64,000 nt of DNA from Clostridium_AD sp050717545 (lineage in GTDB: Bacteria > Bacillota > Clostridia > Clostridiales > Clostridiaceae): positions 1 to 64,000 of the forward strand of contig NZ_JBOITN010000043.1 of the NCBI RefSeq assembly GCF_050717545.1, given 5' to 3'. Under the pieces are notes generated by a model. That model was not told the origin of the DNA. It saw only the letters and a program-made list of their open reading frames with translations, and searched no databases. Numbering within the stretch: position 1 is the first letter of the stretch; every line of letters starts with the position of its first letter. The position numbers and the translations under genes were made by a program. Shown here one piece after another: positions 44,461 to 53,977 of the stretch.

Positions 44461-44501
44461 TTTTAAAAAGCTGCAAACAGTTAGTTAGCAGCTTTTTAAA
44501 A
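44461..44501. terminator. terminator after HPr gene
   Basis: Perfect 14-bp stem TTTTAAAAAGCTGC/GCAGCTTTTTAAAA with 13-nt loop; on the minus strand the T-tract follows at once. It lies 15 nt after the HPr stop. Confidence 0.88.
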
Positions 44502-44515
44502 TATACAGACTATAA

Positions 44516-44776
44516 TTATTCTTCTAAAGATTTTATTAATGTTACTATTTCTTCTAAAGCTAATTTTTCATCAAGACCATTTACTATAACGTTTACAGTT
44601 GTATTTGGACCAACGCCTAAAGATAAAATACCTATTAAACTTTTAATATTAGCTTTTTTACCCATATATTCTATACCTATATCTGATTTGAAAGAAGCTG
44701 CCTTTCTTACCAATAATGTAGCTGGTCTAGCATGTAATCCCCTAGAATTATTAACTAAAACTTCTTTTGTTACCAA
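44516..44776 (-). CDS. ptsH: HPr family phosphocarrier protein
   Basis: The 86-residue PTS phosphocarrier has the phospho-histidine motif GLHARPA (His15) and the regulatory serine Ser46 (KSLIGILSLG). His15 relays phosphate from enzyme I to sugar EIIs. Ser46 phosphorylation by HPrK serves carbon catabolite control. The His excludes a Crh assignment. It is monocistronic with its own terminator. Confidence 0.95.
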   Translation of the reverse strand: MVTKEVLVNNSRGLHARPATLLVRKAASFKSDIGIEYMGKKANIKSLIGILSLGVGPNTTVNVIVNGLDEKLALEEIVTLIKSLEE

Positions 44777-44798
44777 TTCACTTCACCCCAATATTTTA

Positions 44799-44833
44799 AT
44801 AGTAGCATGAGTCACAATTACCCATGCTACTAT
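44799..44833 (-). terminator. terminator after the aspartate aminotransferase gene
   Basis: Perfect 11-bp stem ATAGTAGCATG/CATGCTACTAT; the following T-tract is weak. Confidence 0.55.
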
Positions 44834-44872
44834 AATATCATTAAAATGTATGTAAATCAATTTTAAATATTA

Positions 44873-46066
44873 CTAACAAATATTGTTAGCAAACCTTGCT
44901 ATCCTATCAAGTCCATTTTTTATATTTTCCATTGAAGTTGCATATGATAACCTAATAAAATTATCTGCTCCAAATGCTATACCAGGTACAACTGCAACTT
45001 TTTCTTCTTCAAGTAAAAAATCAGAAAAATCAATTGAATTCTTTATAACCCTTCCGTTGACTGATTTATTTAATACATCACTTATGTTTAGCATAACATA
45101 AAAAGCACCTTCAGGTCTTAAACATGATAAATTATGAATACTATTTATTTTTTCTACCATATAATCTCGTCTTAACTTAAATTGTACTATCATTTCGCTT
45201 ATATCTTTTTGCTCTCCATTTAAGGCTTCAACTGATGCATATTGAGCAATTGAATTAGGATTAGATGTAGTATGACTTTGAATATTAGACATTAACGATA
45301 TGATTTGTGCGCACCCTGCAGCATATCCTATTCTCCATCCTGTCATAGCATAAGCCTTAGAAACACCATTAATTACAATAGTTCTTACGTATGCATCTTC
45401 TGAAAGACTTGCTATACTAATATGAGTAGTGCTTCCATATAATAATTTTTCATAAATTTCATCTGATATTATAATTAAGTCATTTATCCTTGCAAAATCA
45501 GCAATTTTTATAAGTTCTTCCCTTGAATATACTGTTCCTGTTGGATTATTGGGACTATTTAATACTATTACTTTAGAACTAGAAGTTATTGCTCTATTAA
45601 GACCCTCAACTGTTAATTTAAATTGGTTATCCTCTCGCGATTCTACATATACAGGTTTTCCATCTGCGAGTTTTACTAATTCCGGATAACTAACCCAATA
45701 TGGAGATCCAATCAAAACTTCGTCTCCTGGATTTAAAATAGCTTGAAAAACATTAGCTAAACATTGTTTTGCTCCATTTGAAACTATAATTTGAGATGGT
45801 ACATAGGTTAAATTATTATCTTTCTCTAATTTTTTAATTATTGACTGTTTTAGTTCAATAATACCTGATGTAACAGTATATTTGGTCATTCCGCCATTAA
45901 TTGCTTTTATTGCTGCTTCTGTAATATTTTTGGGTGTATTAAAATCAGGTTCACCAGCACCAAATCCTATTACATCTATACCTTCTGCTTTCATTTTTTT
46001 CACTTTTGCAGTTATATCTAAAGTTAATGATGCAGATATTTGCTTAGCTTTTTTAGATAATACCAT
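44873..46066 (-). CDS. aspC: aspartate aminotransferase (class I PLP)
   Basis: The 397-residue enzyme interconverts aspartate and 2-oxoglutarate with oxaloacetate and glutamate. SPYWVSYPEL, NSPNNPTGTVY, SDEIYEKL and the PLP-lysine motif NGVSKAYAMTGWRIGY are intact, matching the Ib aspartate aminotransferases of Firmicutes. GGGGG upstream of 46066 supports MVLSKKAK rather than the longer in-frame start. The neighbouring HPr gene is on the same strand but separated by a terminator. Confidence 0.94.
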   Translation of the reverse strand: MVLSKKAKQISASLTLDITAKVKKMKAEGIDVIGFGAGEPDFNTPKNITEAAIKAINGGMTKYTVTSGIIELKQSIIKKLEKDNNLTYVPSQIIVSNGAKQCLANVFQAILNPGDEVLIGSPYWVSYPELVKLADGKPVYVESREDNQFKLTVEGLNRAITSSSKVIVLNSPNNPTGTVYSREELIKIADFARINDLIIISDEIYEKLLYGSTTHISIASLSEDAYVRTIVINGVSKAYAMTGWRIGYAAGCAQIISLMSNIQSHTTSNPNSIAQYASVEALNGEQKDISEMIVQFKLRRDYMVEKINSIHNLSCLRPEGAFYVMLNISDVLNKSVNGRVIKNSIDFSDFLLEEEKVAVVPGIAFGADNFIRLSYATSMENIKNGLDRIARFANNIC

Positions 46067-46228
46067 TTTACTTACCCCCAATACCCATATTATAGGTATA
46101 TTTTCAAATTAATTTAATAATTAATTTCATTTCAAAATAAAAAACAACATAATTCATACTTTACTAATATATCATTTTTTATTTATGATGTAAATGGAAC
46201 AGAGTTAATTTTTCATACAAATGTAATT

Positions 46229-46312
46229 ATATCATCTCCTGTTGAGCTGCAAGATCTTCATAGATGATGCCGCTCCGCAGGAGATGAATTGACGACTTCA
46301 GAAGGAAAGTTG
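46229..46312. repeat. dispersed intergenic repeat, two copies back to back
   Basis: 46229-46270 on the minus strand repeats the 42-nt module of 34214-34255 with a handful of changes. Directly next to it, 46271-46312 on the plus strand carries CGCTCCGCAGGAGATGAATT, GACGACTTCAGAAGGA and more. The pair is inverted. Confidence 0.75.
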
Positions 46313-46315
46313 TTG

Positions 46316-46364
46316 AACAAAAAAATCCCCCTTAGATTTAAAAAATTTAAAATCTTAGGGGGAT
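46316..46364 (-). terminator. terminator after rny
   Basis: Arms ATCCCCCTTAGATTT and AAATCTTAGGGGGAT pair with one mismatch, followed by seven Ts on the minus strand. Confidence 0.88.
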
Positions 46365-46380
46365 ATAACATTATATATGT

Positions 46381-47937
46381 TTATTTTGCATAATCAATAG
46401 CACGTGTTTCGCGAATTACATTAACTTTGATTTGACCTGGATATTCTAGTTCATTTTCAATTCTTTTCACTAGATTTCTTGCCATTTCAACTGCACCAGC
46501 ATCATCAATTACATCTGGTTTAATCATAATTCGTACTTCTCTTCCAGCTTGAATCGCATATGATTTTTCTACACCTTCATAAGAGTTTGCAATTTCTTCT
46601 AATTTCTCTAACCTTTTAATATAAGCTTCTAACGTTTCTCTTCTTGCACCTGGTCTTGCAGCTGATATAGCATCTGCCGCTTGAACTAGTATTGCTTCAA
46701 GTGATTGTAACTCAACGTCACCATGATGCGCTGCAATAGCATTTACTACAATAGGTAATTCATGGTGTTTTTTAGCTATTTCTGAACCTATAAGTGCATG
46801 TGGTCCTTCAACCTCATGATCTACTGCTTTACCTATATCGTGAAGCAATCCACACCTTTTAGCCATGGTTGGATCAATTCCAAGTTCAGATGCCATAAGT
46901 CCAGCTAAGTATGATACTTCTATAGAATGTTTTAATACATTTTGACCATAACTAGTCCTATATTTAAGTCTTCCTAGTAACCTAATAATTTCAGAGTGAA
47001 GTCCATGAACTCCTGTTTCAAAAGTTGCTTGTTCTCCTTCTTCTCTTATATCACTCTCTACCTCTTTTTTAGCTTTTTCCACCATTTCTTCAATTCTTGC
47101 AGGATGAATTCTTCCATCCACTATTAGCTTTTCAAGTGCTATTCTAGCAACTTCACGTCTTATCGGATCAAATGCTGAAAGAATTACTGCTTCAGGTGTA
47201 TCATCTATTATTAAATCAACGCCTGTTAGTGTTTCTAGAGTTCGAATATTTCTACCCTCTCTACCTATTATTCTTCCTTTCATCTCATCATTAGGAAGCG
47301 AAACCACATGAACTGTTGTTTCTGCAACATGATCAGCTGCACATCTTTGAATAGCATAAGTAATAATCTCTCTTGCTTTTTTATCTGCTTCTTCTTTTGC
47401 TTTATTTTCAATTTCTTTAATCATAATTGCAGCATCGTGCTTAATTTCTTTTTTAATTTCATCTAGCAGAACTTGTTTTGCTTCATCAGCCGTTAATCCT
47501 GATAATCTTTCCAGTTCGCCTCTTTGTTTTGCGTATAAATCTTGTACACTTGCTTCTAACATTTCAATTTGCTGTTGTTTTTTATTAAGATTTTCTTCTT
47601 TTCTCTCTAGCACATCACTTTTTTTATCTAAAGATTCTTCCCTTTGGATGTTTCTTCTTTCTAACCTTTGAACCTCATTACGTCTTTCTCTTGATTCTTT
47701 TTCTAAATCAGTTCTAAGTCTGTGAACTTCTTCTTTGGCTTCTAAAATAGCTTCTTTCTTTTTTGATTCAGCTTCTCTTACACTATCATCAAGAATTTTT
47801 TTAGCTTCTTTTTCGGCCATAGAAATATTGGCTTGAGATTTATTTTTTCTAGAATAAATTACAACAAAAATACATAAAGAAACAACAACCAAAATAGCAC
47901 AACCTACCAAGATCATTGTAATACTATTATTACCCAT
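46381..47937 (-). CDS. rny: ribonuclease Y
   Basis: The 518-residue endoribonuclease starts mRNA decay at the membrane. It has an N-terminal membrane helix (about 7-28), a long charged coiled coil (about 40-185), a KH domain (NDEMKGRIIGREGRNIRTLE) and an HD domain with the catalytic GLLHDIGKAVDHE and AIAAHHGDVE. It lies between recA and a terminator. A standard full-length protein. Confidence 0.97.
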   Translation of the reverse strand: MGNNSITMILVGCAILVVVSLCIFVVIYSRKNKSQANISMAEKEAKKILDDSVREAESKKKEAILEAKEEVHRLRTDLEKESRERRNEVQRLERRNIQREESLDKKSDVLERKEENLNKKQQQIEMLEASVQDLYAKQRGELERLSGLTADEAKQVLLDEIKKEIKHDAAIMIKEIENKAKEEADKKAREIITYAIQRCAADHVAETTVHVVSLPNDEMKGRIIGREGRNIRTLETLTGVDLIIDDTPEAVILSAFDPIRREVARIALEKLIVDGRIHPARIEEMVEKAKKEVESDIREEGEQATFETGVHGLHSEIIRLLGRLKYRTSYGQNVLKHSIEVSYLAGLMASELGIDPTMAKRCGLLHDIGKAVDHEVEGPHALIGSEIAKKHHELPIVVNAIAAHHGDVELQSLEAILVQAADAISAARPGARRETLEAYIKRLEKLEEIANSYEGVEKSYAIQAGREVRIMIKPDVIDDAGAVEMARNLVKRIENELEYPGQIKVNVIRETRAIDYAK

Positions 47938-48156
47938 TGATTATCAACACCTCCTATGCCTATTTTCAAATCTATTTAAGAGTAAATATGAAAAATAGAA
48001 AAGGTGCTATATTTATTAAATTCGTAATAATACAAATACCCTAAACCAGTATTTGTATTTATTTTATATTATATTTCTGTTAATGTCAAGATTATAACAT
48101 CTAAATTAGTTATTTAACTTTTTCTAATATATAATTATTATTAACTAAAGAAAAAA

Positions 48157-48176
48157 AGCAAGTAAAAGCTTGCTTT
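48157..48176 (-). terminator. terminator after recA
   Basis: AAGCAAG/CTTGCTT hairpin ending in TTTTTTTC on the minus strand; it abuts the recA stop codon. Confidence 0.75.
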
Positions 48177-49231
48177 TATGCTTCTTTTTTATTAAGTTCT
48201 TTTTTGGAAACTTCTTTTTTAGGAGCTTCAGGGTTTTTATATAATGGTAAATCATATTTTGTTCTAATTTTATTTTCTATTTCCAGCATAACCAAAGGAT
48301 TTTCTTTAAAATATTGTTTCGAATTCTCTCTTCCCTGTCCAAGTCGTATATCCCCATATGAGAACCATGCTCCACTTTTTTGTACAATTTCTTCTGTAAC
48401 TCCTATATCTAAAACATCTCCCGCTCTTGATATGCCGTGACCATACATAATATCAAATTCAGTTTTCTTAAATGGAGGAGATACTTTATTTTTAACTATT
48501 TTTATTCTCGTTCTATTACCCATAAATTCGTCACCTTGTTTAATTGTATCTATTTTTCTAATATCTATTCTAACAGATGCATAAAATTTAAGTGCTCTAC
48601 CACCGGGGGTTACTTCTGGGCTACCAAACATTACTCCTACTTTTTCTCTTAATTGATTTATAAACACAAGCACACATTGAGATTTATTTATAGACCCAGC
48701 AAGTTTTCTTAAAGCTTGAGACATAAGTCTTGCTTGAAGCCCTATATGAGAGTCTCCCATTTCTCCTTCAATTTCAGCTTTAGGAACTAGTGCTGCTACT
48801 GAATCTACAACAATAACGTCAATTGCTCCAGAACGAACTAAAGCCTCTGTAATCTCTAGTGCTTGCTCACCAGTGTCTGGTTGAGATACTATTAGATTTT
48901 CTATATCTATTCCCAGCGCTTTAGCATATTCAGGGTCTAAAGCATTCTCTACATCTATAAACGCAGCAGAGCCTCCATTTTTTTGAGCTTCTGCAGCTAT
49001 ATGAAGAGCTAGTGTAGTTTTACCTGAAGATTCTGGTCCAAAAATTTCTATTATCCTTCCTCTAGGTACACCACCTATGCCAAGTCCTATATCAAGTCCT
49101 AAACACCCAGTAGAAATAGCCTCTATATTTAATTTACTGTTTTCTCCAAGTTTCATTACTGCGCCCTTACCGAATTGTTTTTCTATTTGACCCATAGCTA
49201 CTTCTAGTGCTTTTAATTTTTCATTATTCAT
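48176..49231 (-). CDS. recA: recombinase RecA
   Basis: The 351-residue protein forms filaments on single-stranded DNA, exchanges strands and triggers LexA cleavage. The Walker A GPESSGKTT is at residues 65-73; VIVVDSVAAL and the L1/L2 loops (MGDSHIGLQARLMSQALR, QLREKVGVMFGSPEVTPGG) are standard. The C-terminal tail is lysine-rich. A canonical promoter with a perfect SOS box lies upstream. It is followed by rny on the same strand. Confidence 0.98.
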   Translation of the reverse strand: MNNEKLKALEVAMGQIEKQFGKGAVMKLGENSKLNIEAISTGCLGLDIGLGIGGVPRGRIIEIFGPESSGKTTLALHIAAEAQKNGGSAAFIDVENALDPEYAKALGIDIENLIVSQPDTGEQALEITEALVRSGAIDVIVVDSVAALVPKAEIEGEMGDSHIGLQARLMSQALRKLAGSINKSQCVLVFINQLREKVGVMFGSPEVTPGGRALKFYASVRIDIRKIDTIKQGDEFMGNRTRIKIVKNKVSPPFKKTEFDIMYGHGISRAGDVLDIGVTEEIVQKSGAWFSYGDIRLGQGRENSKQYFKENPLVMLEIENKIRTKYDLPLYKNPEAPKKEVSKKELNKKEA

Positions 49232-49267
49232 AAATTTCCCTTACGGGTTCACCATCCTTTATTTGAC

Positions 49268-49315
49268 GAACGTTTGTTCTAAACTAAGTATACACTATTT
49301 ATTTTATATGGTCAA
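49268..49315 (-). promoter_or_regulatory. recA promoter with perfect LexA box
   Basis: On the minus strand TTGACC (49310-49315) and TATACT (49287-49292) have a 17-nt spacer. GAACGTTTGTTC on the plus strand (49268-49279), a perfect GAAC-N4-GTTC SOS box, lies directly downstream of the -10. Confidence 0.85.
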
Positions 49316-49407
49316 CATACAAAATAAATATTTCCATTATAACCTTCCTTGTAATTCATAATAAAGAAGGCCTCTTATTGTATTATTAACAAACTTTTAG
49401 AATTTAA

Positions 49408-49965
49408 TCACTTATCAACTCTAATTGTCCCTTTGTTTTTAACAAAATAGTCAACACCTGATATTATTGTAATAATTACTGCAGCAATCATGAAAACATT
49501 AGTTAATGTACTTAAAATTGTAGTAAAGCTTGCATTTTGGTTCAATAGTTTTATTAATGCTGTAATTATAGCGACTATTTGAATTACTGTTTTTAATTGT
49601 CCCCACTTACTAGCTGCAATTATTTTACCTTCAGCTGCAGCTATCGTCCTAAGTCCTGTAACTGCGAATTCTCTAGCAATAATAATCATAGCTACCCAGC
49701 CAGGAATCATTTGAAGTTCCACTAATGAAACAAGCGCTGCAGTTACTAATAATTTATCTGCTAGTGGGTCCATAAATTTACCGAAATTAGTTATTTGATT
49801 TCGACTTCTAGCTATATACCCATCCAATTTATCCGTAAGAGCTGCCACTATAAAAATGATAGTAGCTAGTTCTTTTCCATAAGGTATATCTCTAACTGCC
49901 ATAAACAGTAAAAATAAAGGTACTAAAAAAATTCGTATCATTGTAAGTTTATTCGCAAGATTCAT
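49408..49965 (-). CDS. pgsA: CDP-diacylglycerol-glycerol-3-phosphate 3-phosphatidyltransferase
   Basis: The 185-residue membrane enzyme makes phosphatidylglycerol phosphate. The CDP-alcohol phosphatidyltransferase motif DG-x2-AR-x8-G-x3-D-x3-D is complete in LDGYIARSRNQ...GKFMDPLAD. Several hydrophobic helices follow. The rimO reading frame ends inside its first codons (17-nt overlap), so the two are translationally coupled. GGAG about 9 nt before 49965 supports that ATG. Confidence 0.94.
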   Translation of the reverse strand: MNLANKLTMIRIFLVPLFLLFMAVRDIPYGKELATIIFIVAALTDKLDGYIARSRNQITNFGKFMDPLADKLLVTAALVSLVELQMIPGWVAMIIIAREFAVTGLRTIAAAEGKIIAASKWGQLKTVIQIVAIITALIKLLNQNASFTTILSTLTNVFMIAAVIITIISGVDYFVKNKGTIRVDK

Positions 49966-51286
49966 TGCACACAACTCCTATTAAATCATATTCTAAGGCT
50001 TTAATAACCCTAACCTTTATAAATTGTCCCTTATTATAAACTTTATTAGATTCAAAGAAAATAGTTCCATCAATCTCTGGTGCCATTTCATAAGTTCTAC
50101 CAGTGTAAGTTTTATCATTAACACCTTCTACCAAAACCTTATAAATTTCATCTATTTTAGTCTTATTTAATTCTTTAGATATACCTTGTTGCAATATCAT
50201 TAATTCTTCTTCACGTTCTATTTTTATTTCTTCTGGAATTTGATTTTCCATAAGTGCAGCTACAGTACCGTCTTCCATTGAATACTTAAACACTCCCAAT
50301 TTATCAAATTTCATTTCCTTAATAAATTCTTTTAGTTCTTGAAAATCTTCCTTAGTCTCACCTGGAAACCCAACTATTAAAGTAGTCCTGAGAATTAACC
50401 CCTTTATACTTTTACGCATCTTAAATATGTTTTCTGTTATAATCTTCTTTCTTCCTTTCCTTTTCATGGATTTAAGAATATCATCACTTATATGTTGAAT
50501 TGGTATATCTACATATTTACAAACCTTGTCATTTAAAGCTATCTCTTTAATAATTTCATCCGTCATTTCTTCCGCATAACAGTACAGTATTCTAATCCAC
50601 TGAACCCCACTAATTTTAGAAATTTTATTAATCAAAGTATGTAATTTTTTTTCACCATATAAATCAATTCCATATCTAGTAGTATCTTGAGCAACTAAAA
50701 TAATTTCCTTGCAGCCATGTTCACTTAGCTCCTTGACTTCTTGTAATATATTTGCCATATTTCTACTTCTATATTTACCGCGAATTTTAGGTATAGCGCA
50801 ATAAGTACAAGCATTATCACAGCCCTCAGAAATTCTAACATATGCAGTGTATGTTCCTGTAGTTAATACTCTTTGTCCTTCATTAATATTATCATCACTA
50901 TAATTAAAATGTTGCACTTTAATTCTTTTTGAAAGTACCTCTTCTATACTACTTAGTAACTTGTTATAATCGTTAACTCCAAGCATTATATCAAGTTCAG
51001 GCATTAGTTCAAGTAGCTCTGCACCATACCTCTGAATAAGGCATCCTGTTGCAATAAGTACTTTGCATTCATATTTCTTTTTGTATTCTGACATTTCTAA
51101 AATAGTGTCTATTGATTCTTGTTTTGACGATTCTATGAACCCACAAGTATTAACTAAAATTATATTTGCCAGTTTAGGATCATTTGTTATATCATATTTC
51201 CCACTTAAACTGCTTATTACAATCTCACTATCAATTCTATTTTTATCACAGCCTAAATTTATAACTCCAACCTTTAATTTTTCCAC
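49949..51286 (-). CDS. rimO: ribosomal protein S12 methylthiotransferase RimO
   Basis: The 445-residue radical SAM methylthiotransferase modifies an aspartate of S12. The N-terminal cluster begins at Cys13 (NLGCDKNRIDSE); the radical SAM motif is CDNACTYC (EGCDNACTYCAIPKIRG); a TRAM-like domain ends the protein. The DKNRIDSE motif separates RimO from MiaB (WGCQMNEEDSE here). It overlaps pgsA. Confidence 0.96.
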   Translation of the reverse strand: MEKLKVGVINLGCDKNRIDSEIVISSLSGKYDITNDPKLANIILVNTCGFIESSKQESIDTILEMSEYKKKYECKVLIATGCLIQRYGAELLELMPELDIMLGVNDYNKLLSSIEEVLSKRIKVQHFNYSDDNINEGQRVLTTGTYTAYVRISEGCDNACTYCAIPKIRGKYRSRNMANILQEVKELSEHGCKEIILVAQDTTRYGIDLYGEKKLHTLINKISKISGVQWIRILYCYAEEMTDEIIKEIALNDKVCKYVDIPIQHISDDILKSMKRKGRKKIITENIFKMRKSIKGLILRTTLIVGFPGETKEDFQELKEFIKEMKFDKLGVFKYSMEDGTVAALMENQIPEEIKIEREEELMILQQGISKELNKTKIDEIYKVLVEGVNDKTYTGRTYEMAPEIDGTIFFESNKVYNKGQFIKVRVIKALEYDLIGVVCNESCE

Positions 51287-51474
51287 CAGTCATCCTCCTT
51301 GTTAGTCGACCTAAGAAAATCATATTTACCAACTATTATTCTCATTACTTTAATCAAAACAAAAACAATAACTAATAATTATTATCTTCCTAAATTAGTA
51401 CACATAAATTATTGTAAATGTGATTAACAAATTAAACAAGTATATTTACAATTTTTCTTTGGTATTTTATTTTA

Positions 51475-53781
51475 TTACTCCTTTAACTCACTAACACTTA
51501 ATAATATTTCTCTAGGTTTACTTCCATTTCTACCTGAAATAATTCTACGTTCCTCCATTTGTTCTATAATTCTTGCTGCTCTATTATAACCTATTTTAAG
51601 CTTACGTTGCAATAAAGAAGTGGAGGCTTGACCATTTTCTACTACTATTCTAATTGCTTCATTTAATAATTCATCAATATCATTATCATCATCCTTATTA
51701 CTTGTACTACTTTCTATTTCATCTATAATCTCTTTTTCATAGCTTACCTCTGCAATTTGATCCTTTATAAAATTAACAACTCGCTCAACTTCTTCTTCTG
51801 ATACAAAAGCTCCTTGTATCCTAATTGGTTTAGGCTCTCCCACTGGATAAAAAAGCATATCTCCTTTACCAAGTAATTTTTCTGCACCAGATGAGTCCAA
51901 AATTGTTCTTGAATCTATCTGACTTGAAACTGCAAAAGATATTCTTGAAGGTATATTGGCCTTTATAACGCCTGTAATAACATCAACTGATGGTCTCTGA
52001 GTCGCTATTACTAAATGCATCCCCGCCGCTCTTGCCATCTGTGCTAGTCTTCCAATGTATTCTTCTACATCATTTGCACAAACCGTCATTAGGTCAGCTA
52101 ACTCATCAATTATAATAACAATCCAAGGTAATTTACTTTCAACAATCCCTTTACTTGCAAGTTCATTATATCCTTCAATACTTCTAACATTATTTTCTGC
52201 AAAACTTTTATATCTTCTTGTCATTTCATTTACAGCCCAATTTAAAGCACCTGCCGATTTTTTGGGGTCTGTCACAACTGGTATTAATAGATGAGGTATT
52301 CCATTATATATATTTAATTCAACAACTTTTGGATCAATTAGTAATAATTTAACATCCTCAGGTGAGTATTTATAAAGTAAACTTATTATCAATGAATTTA
52401 TACAAACACTTTTACCTGAACCTGTTGCCCCTGCTACTAATAAATGCGGCATTTTTGTTAAATCCGATACAACGCAATTACCTCCTATGTCTTTACCGAG
52501 ACTAAAAGATAAATTTTTGTTAGTTGCTGTAAACTCATTGGACACTATAACTTCTCTTAAGTATACAGCGCTTAGTTCTTTGTTTGGAACCTCTATACCC
52601 ACTGCTGCCTTACCTGGTATTGGTGCTTCAATCCTTACTCCAGATGAAGCTAGATTGAGTGCAATATCATCTGCTAAATGAACAATTTTACTCACCTTAA
52701 CACCAGCATTTGGTTGAAGCTCAAATCTAGTCACTGATGGTCCTTTTGTAACTTGAATAACCTTAGCTTCAACCCCGAAACTACTTAACGTCTCTTGTAA
52801 CTTGTTTGCACTATTAAGCAATTCTTTTTTATCATTTTTATTCATAACAGATGTAGTATTTTCATTTAATAAATCTATGGTTGGATATTCATATTTATAA
52901 TTTTGATTTGTGCTTGAATTATTTAATTGAATTTCTTTCTCTAACTCTTGTTTAATAGAATTATCAACGTGACCTTCTTTTGATCTTCGCGTATTACTTG
53001 TTTTACTATTATTAGTAGTTTCATCTTTATTAGCGACGTTATCATCAGACGCAATTTCATTTGATTTTACAAAATCGATTATCTTAATCTTATTGCTTAT
53101 ATTTTTGATGAATTTATTTTTCTCATCACTAGAAACTGCTAATTCTTCTTGCTTGTCATTGTTTTCAATATATAACTCTTTACTTGCATTTTCCTTATTA
53201 GCTTTACTTGACATAAATTTATTCTTTAGGTTAAAGAAAGTGTCTTGTAATGATATATTTAATATTATAATTAAACATATCACATAAATCGCAATAAAAA
53301 TTATGCAGCTTCCAACAACACCAAATAATGTCTTCATAGTCACATCAATTGAATAACTAATAATACCACCATGTATAACACTTTTTGAATTGTATATTTT
53401 ATTTATTCCCAGCAAAAAATTTCCTTTATCATAATACTTATCTAAAGTTATCATTTGTATAAATAACAATGTATTAATTAAACAAAGTACTATTCCGTAA
53501 AATTTCTTACTAAAATTTATCTTACCTTTCTTACTAATGTAGCAAACACCAATAAATATTATAAGAAACGGTGAAAGATATGCACCAACTCCTAGTATTG
53601 CAAAAAGTATATTGTTAATAAAATTGCCAATCATTCCAGTTGCAGATCCTGAACTTGAAAATATAGTTGAGAATATACTTAATAAAATTAATATTCCTAT
53701 TGTAATTAATATAATTCCAATAATTTCACTATTAGCATTTACACTGCTCGCAACTTTAGATTTAGTTTTTTTCCTAGCCAA
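51475..53781 (-). CDS. ftsK: DNA translocase FtsK/SpoIIIE
   Basis: The 768-residue protein has about four membrane helices in the first 170 residues, a polar linker rich in Asn/Asp/Lys (about 190-310), the RecA-like motor with Walker A GATGSGKSVC and Walker B WIVIIIDELADLM, and a C-terminal gamma winged helix (TSLLQRKLKIGYNRAARIIEQM). It pumps DNA through the division or sporulation septum. It lies downstream of tepA as in Bacillus spoIIIE. FtsK and SpoIIIE functions cannot be split on sequence alone. Confidence 0.95.
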   Translation of the reverse strand: MARKKTKSKVASSVNANSEIIGIILITIGILILLSIFSTIFSSSGSATGMIGNFINNILFAILGVGAYLSPFLIIFIGVCYISKKGKINFSKKFYGIVLCLINTLLFIQMITLDKYYDKGNFLLGINKIYNSKSVIHGGIISYSIDVTMKTLFGVVGSCIIFIAIYVICLIIILNISLQDTFFNLKNKFMSSKANKENASKELYIENNDKQEELAVSSDEKNKFIKNISNKIKIIDFVKSNEIASDDNVANKDETTNNSKTSNTRRSKEGHVDNSIKQELEKEIQLNNSSTNQNYKYEYPTIDLLNENTTSVMNKNDKKELLNSANKLQETLSSFGVEAKVIQVTKGPSVTRFELQPNAGVKVSKIVHLADDIALNLASSGVRIEAPIPGKAAVGIEVPNKELSAVYLREVIVSNEFTATNKNLSFSLGKDIGGNCVVSDLTKMPHLLVAGATGSGKSVCINSLIISLLYKYSPEDVKLLLIDPKVVELNIYNGIPHLLIPVVTDPKKSAGALNWAVNEMTRRYKSFAENNVRSIEGYNELASKGIVESKLPWIVIIIDELADLMTVCANDVEEYIGRLAQMARAAGMHLVIATQRPSVDVITGVIKANIPSRISFAVSSQIDSRTILDSSGAEKLLGKGDMLFYPVGEPKPIRIQGAFVSEEEVERVVNFIKDQIAEVSYEKEIIDEIESSTSNKDDDNDIDELLNEAIRIVVENGQASTSLLQRKLKIGYNRAARIIEQMEERRIISGRNGSKPREILLSVSELKE

Positions 53782-53939
53782 AGTATCACCTCCATCCTTA
53801 TTAGTCCTATTCTTATTATTTCTACAAAATTTAGAAATCTCCTTTAACTGTCTTTATAATTATAAATGATTTTTAAATTAATTCAATAGGAACAGTTTTA
53901 ACTCCATTATAATTTGAGTAATATAACCCAATAAAAATA

Positions 53940-53972
53940 GATATAAATAGGCCATATCGACCTATTTATATC
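53940..53972 (-). terminator. terminator after tepA
   Basis: Perfect 12-bp stem GATATAAATAGG/CCTATTTATATC with nine-base loop; CTATTTTTATT follows on the minus strand. Confidence 0.7.
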
Positions 53973-53977
53973 CATCT

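Noticed and set aside
49363..49377. Terminator after pgsA (AAGAAGGCCTCTT)
   Set aside because: Stem too short and without a proper loop.
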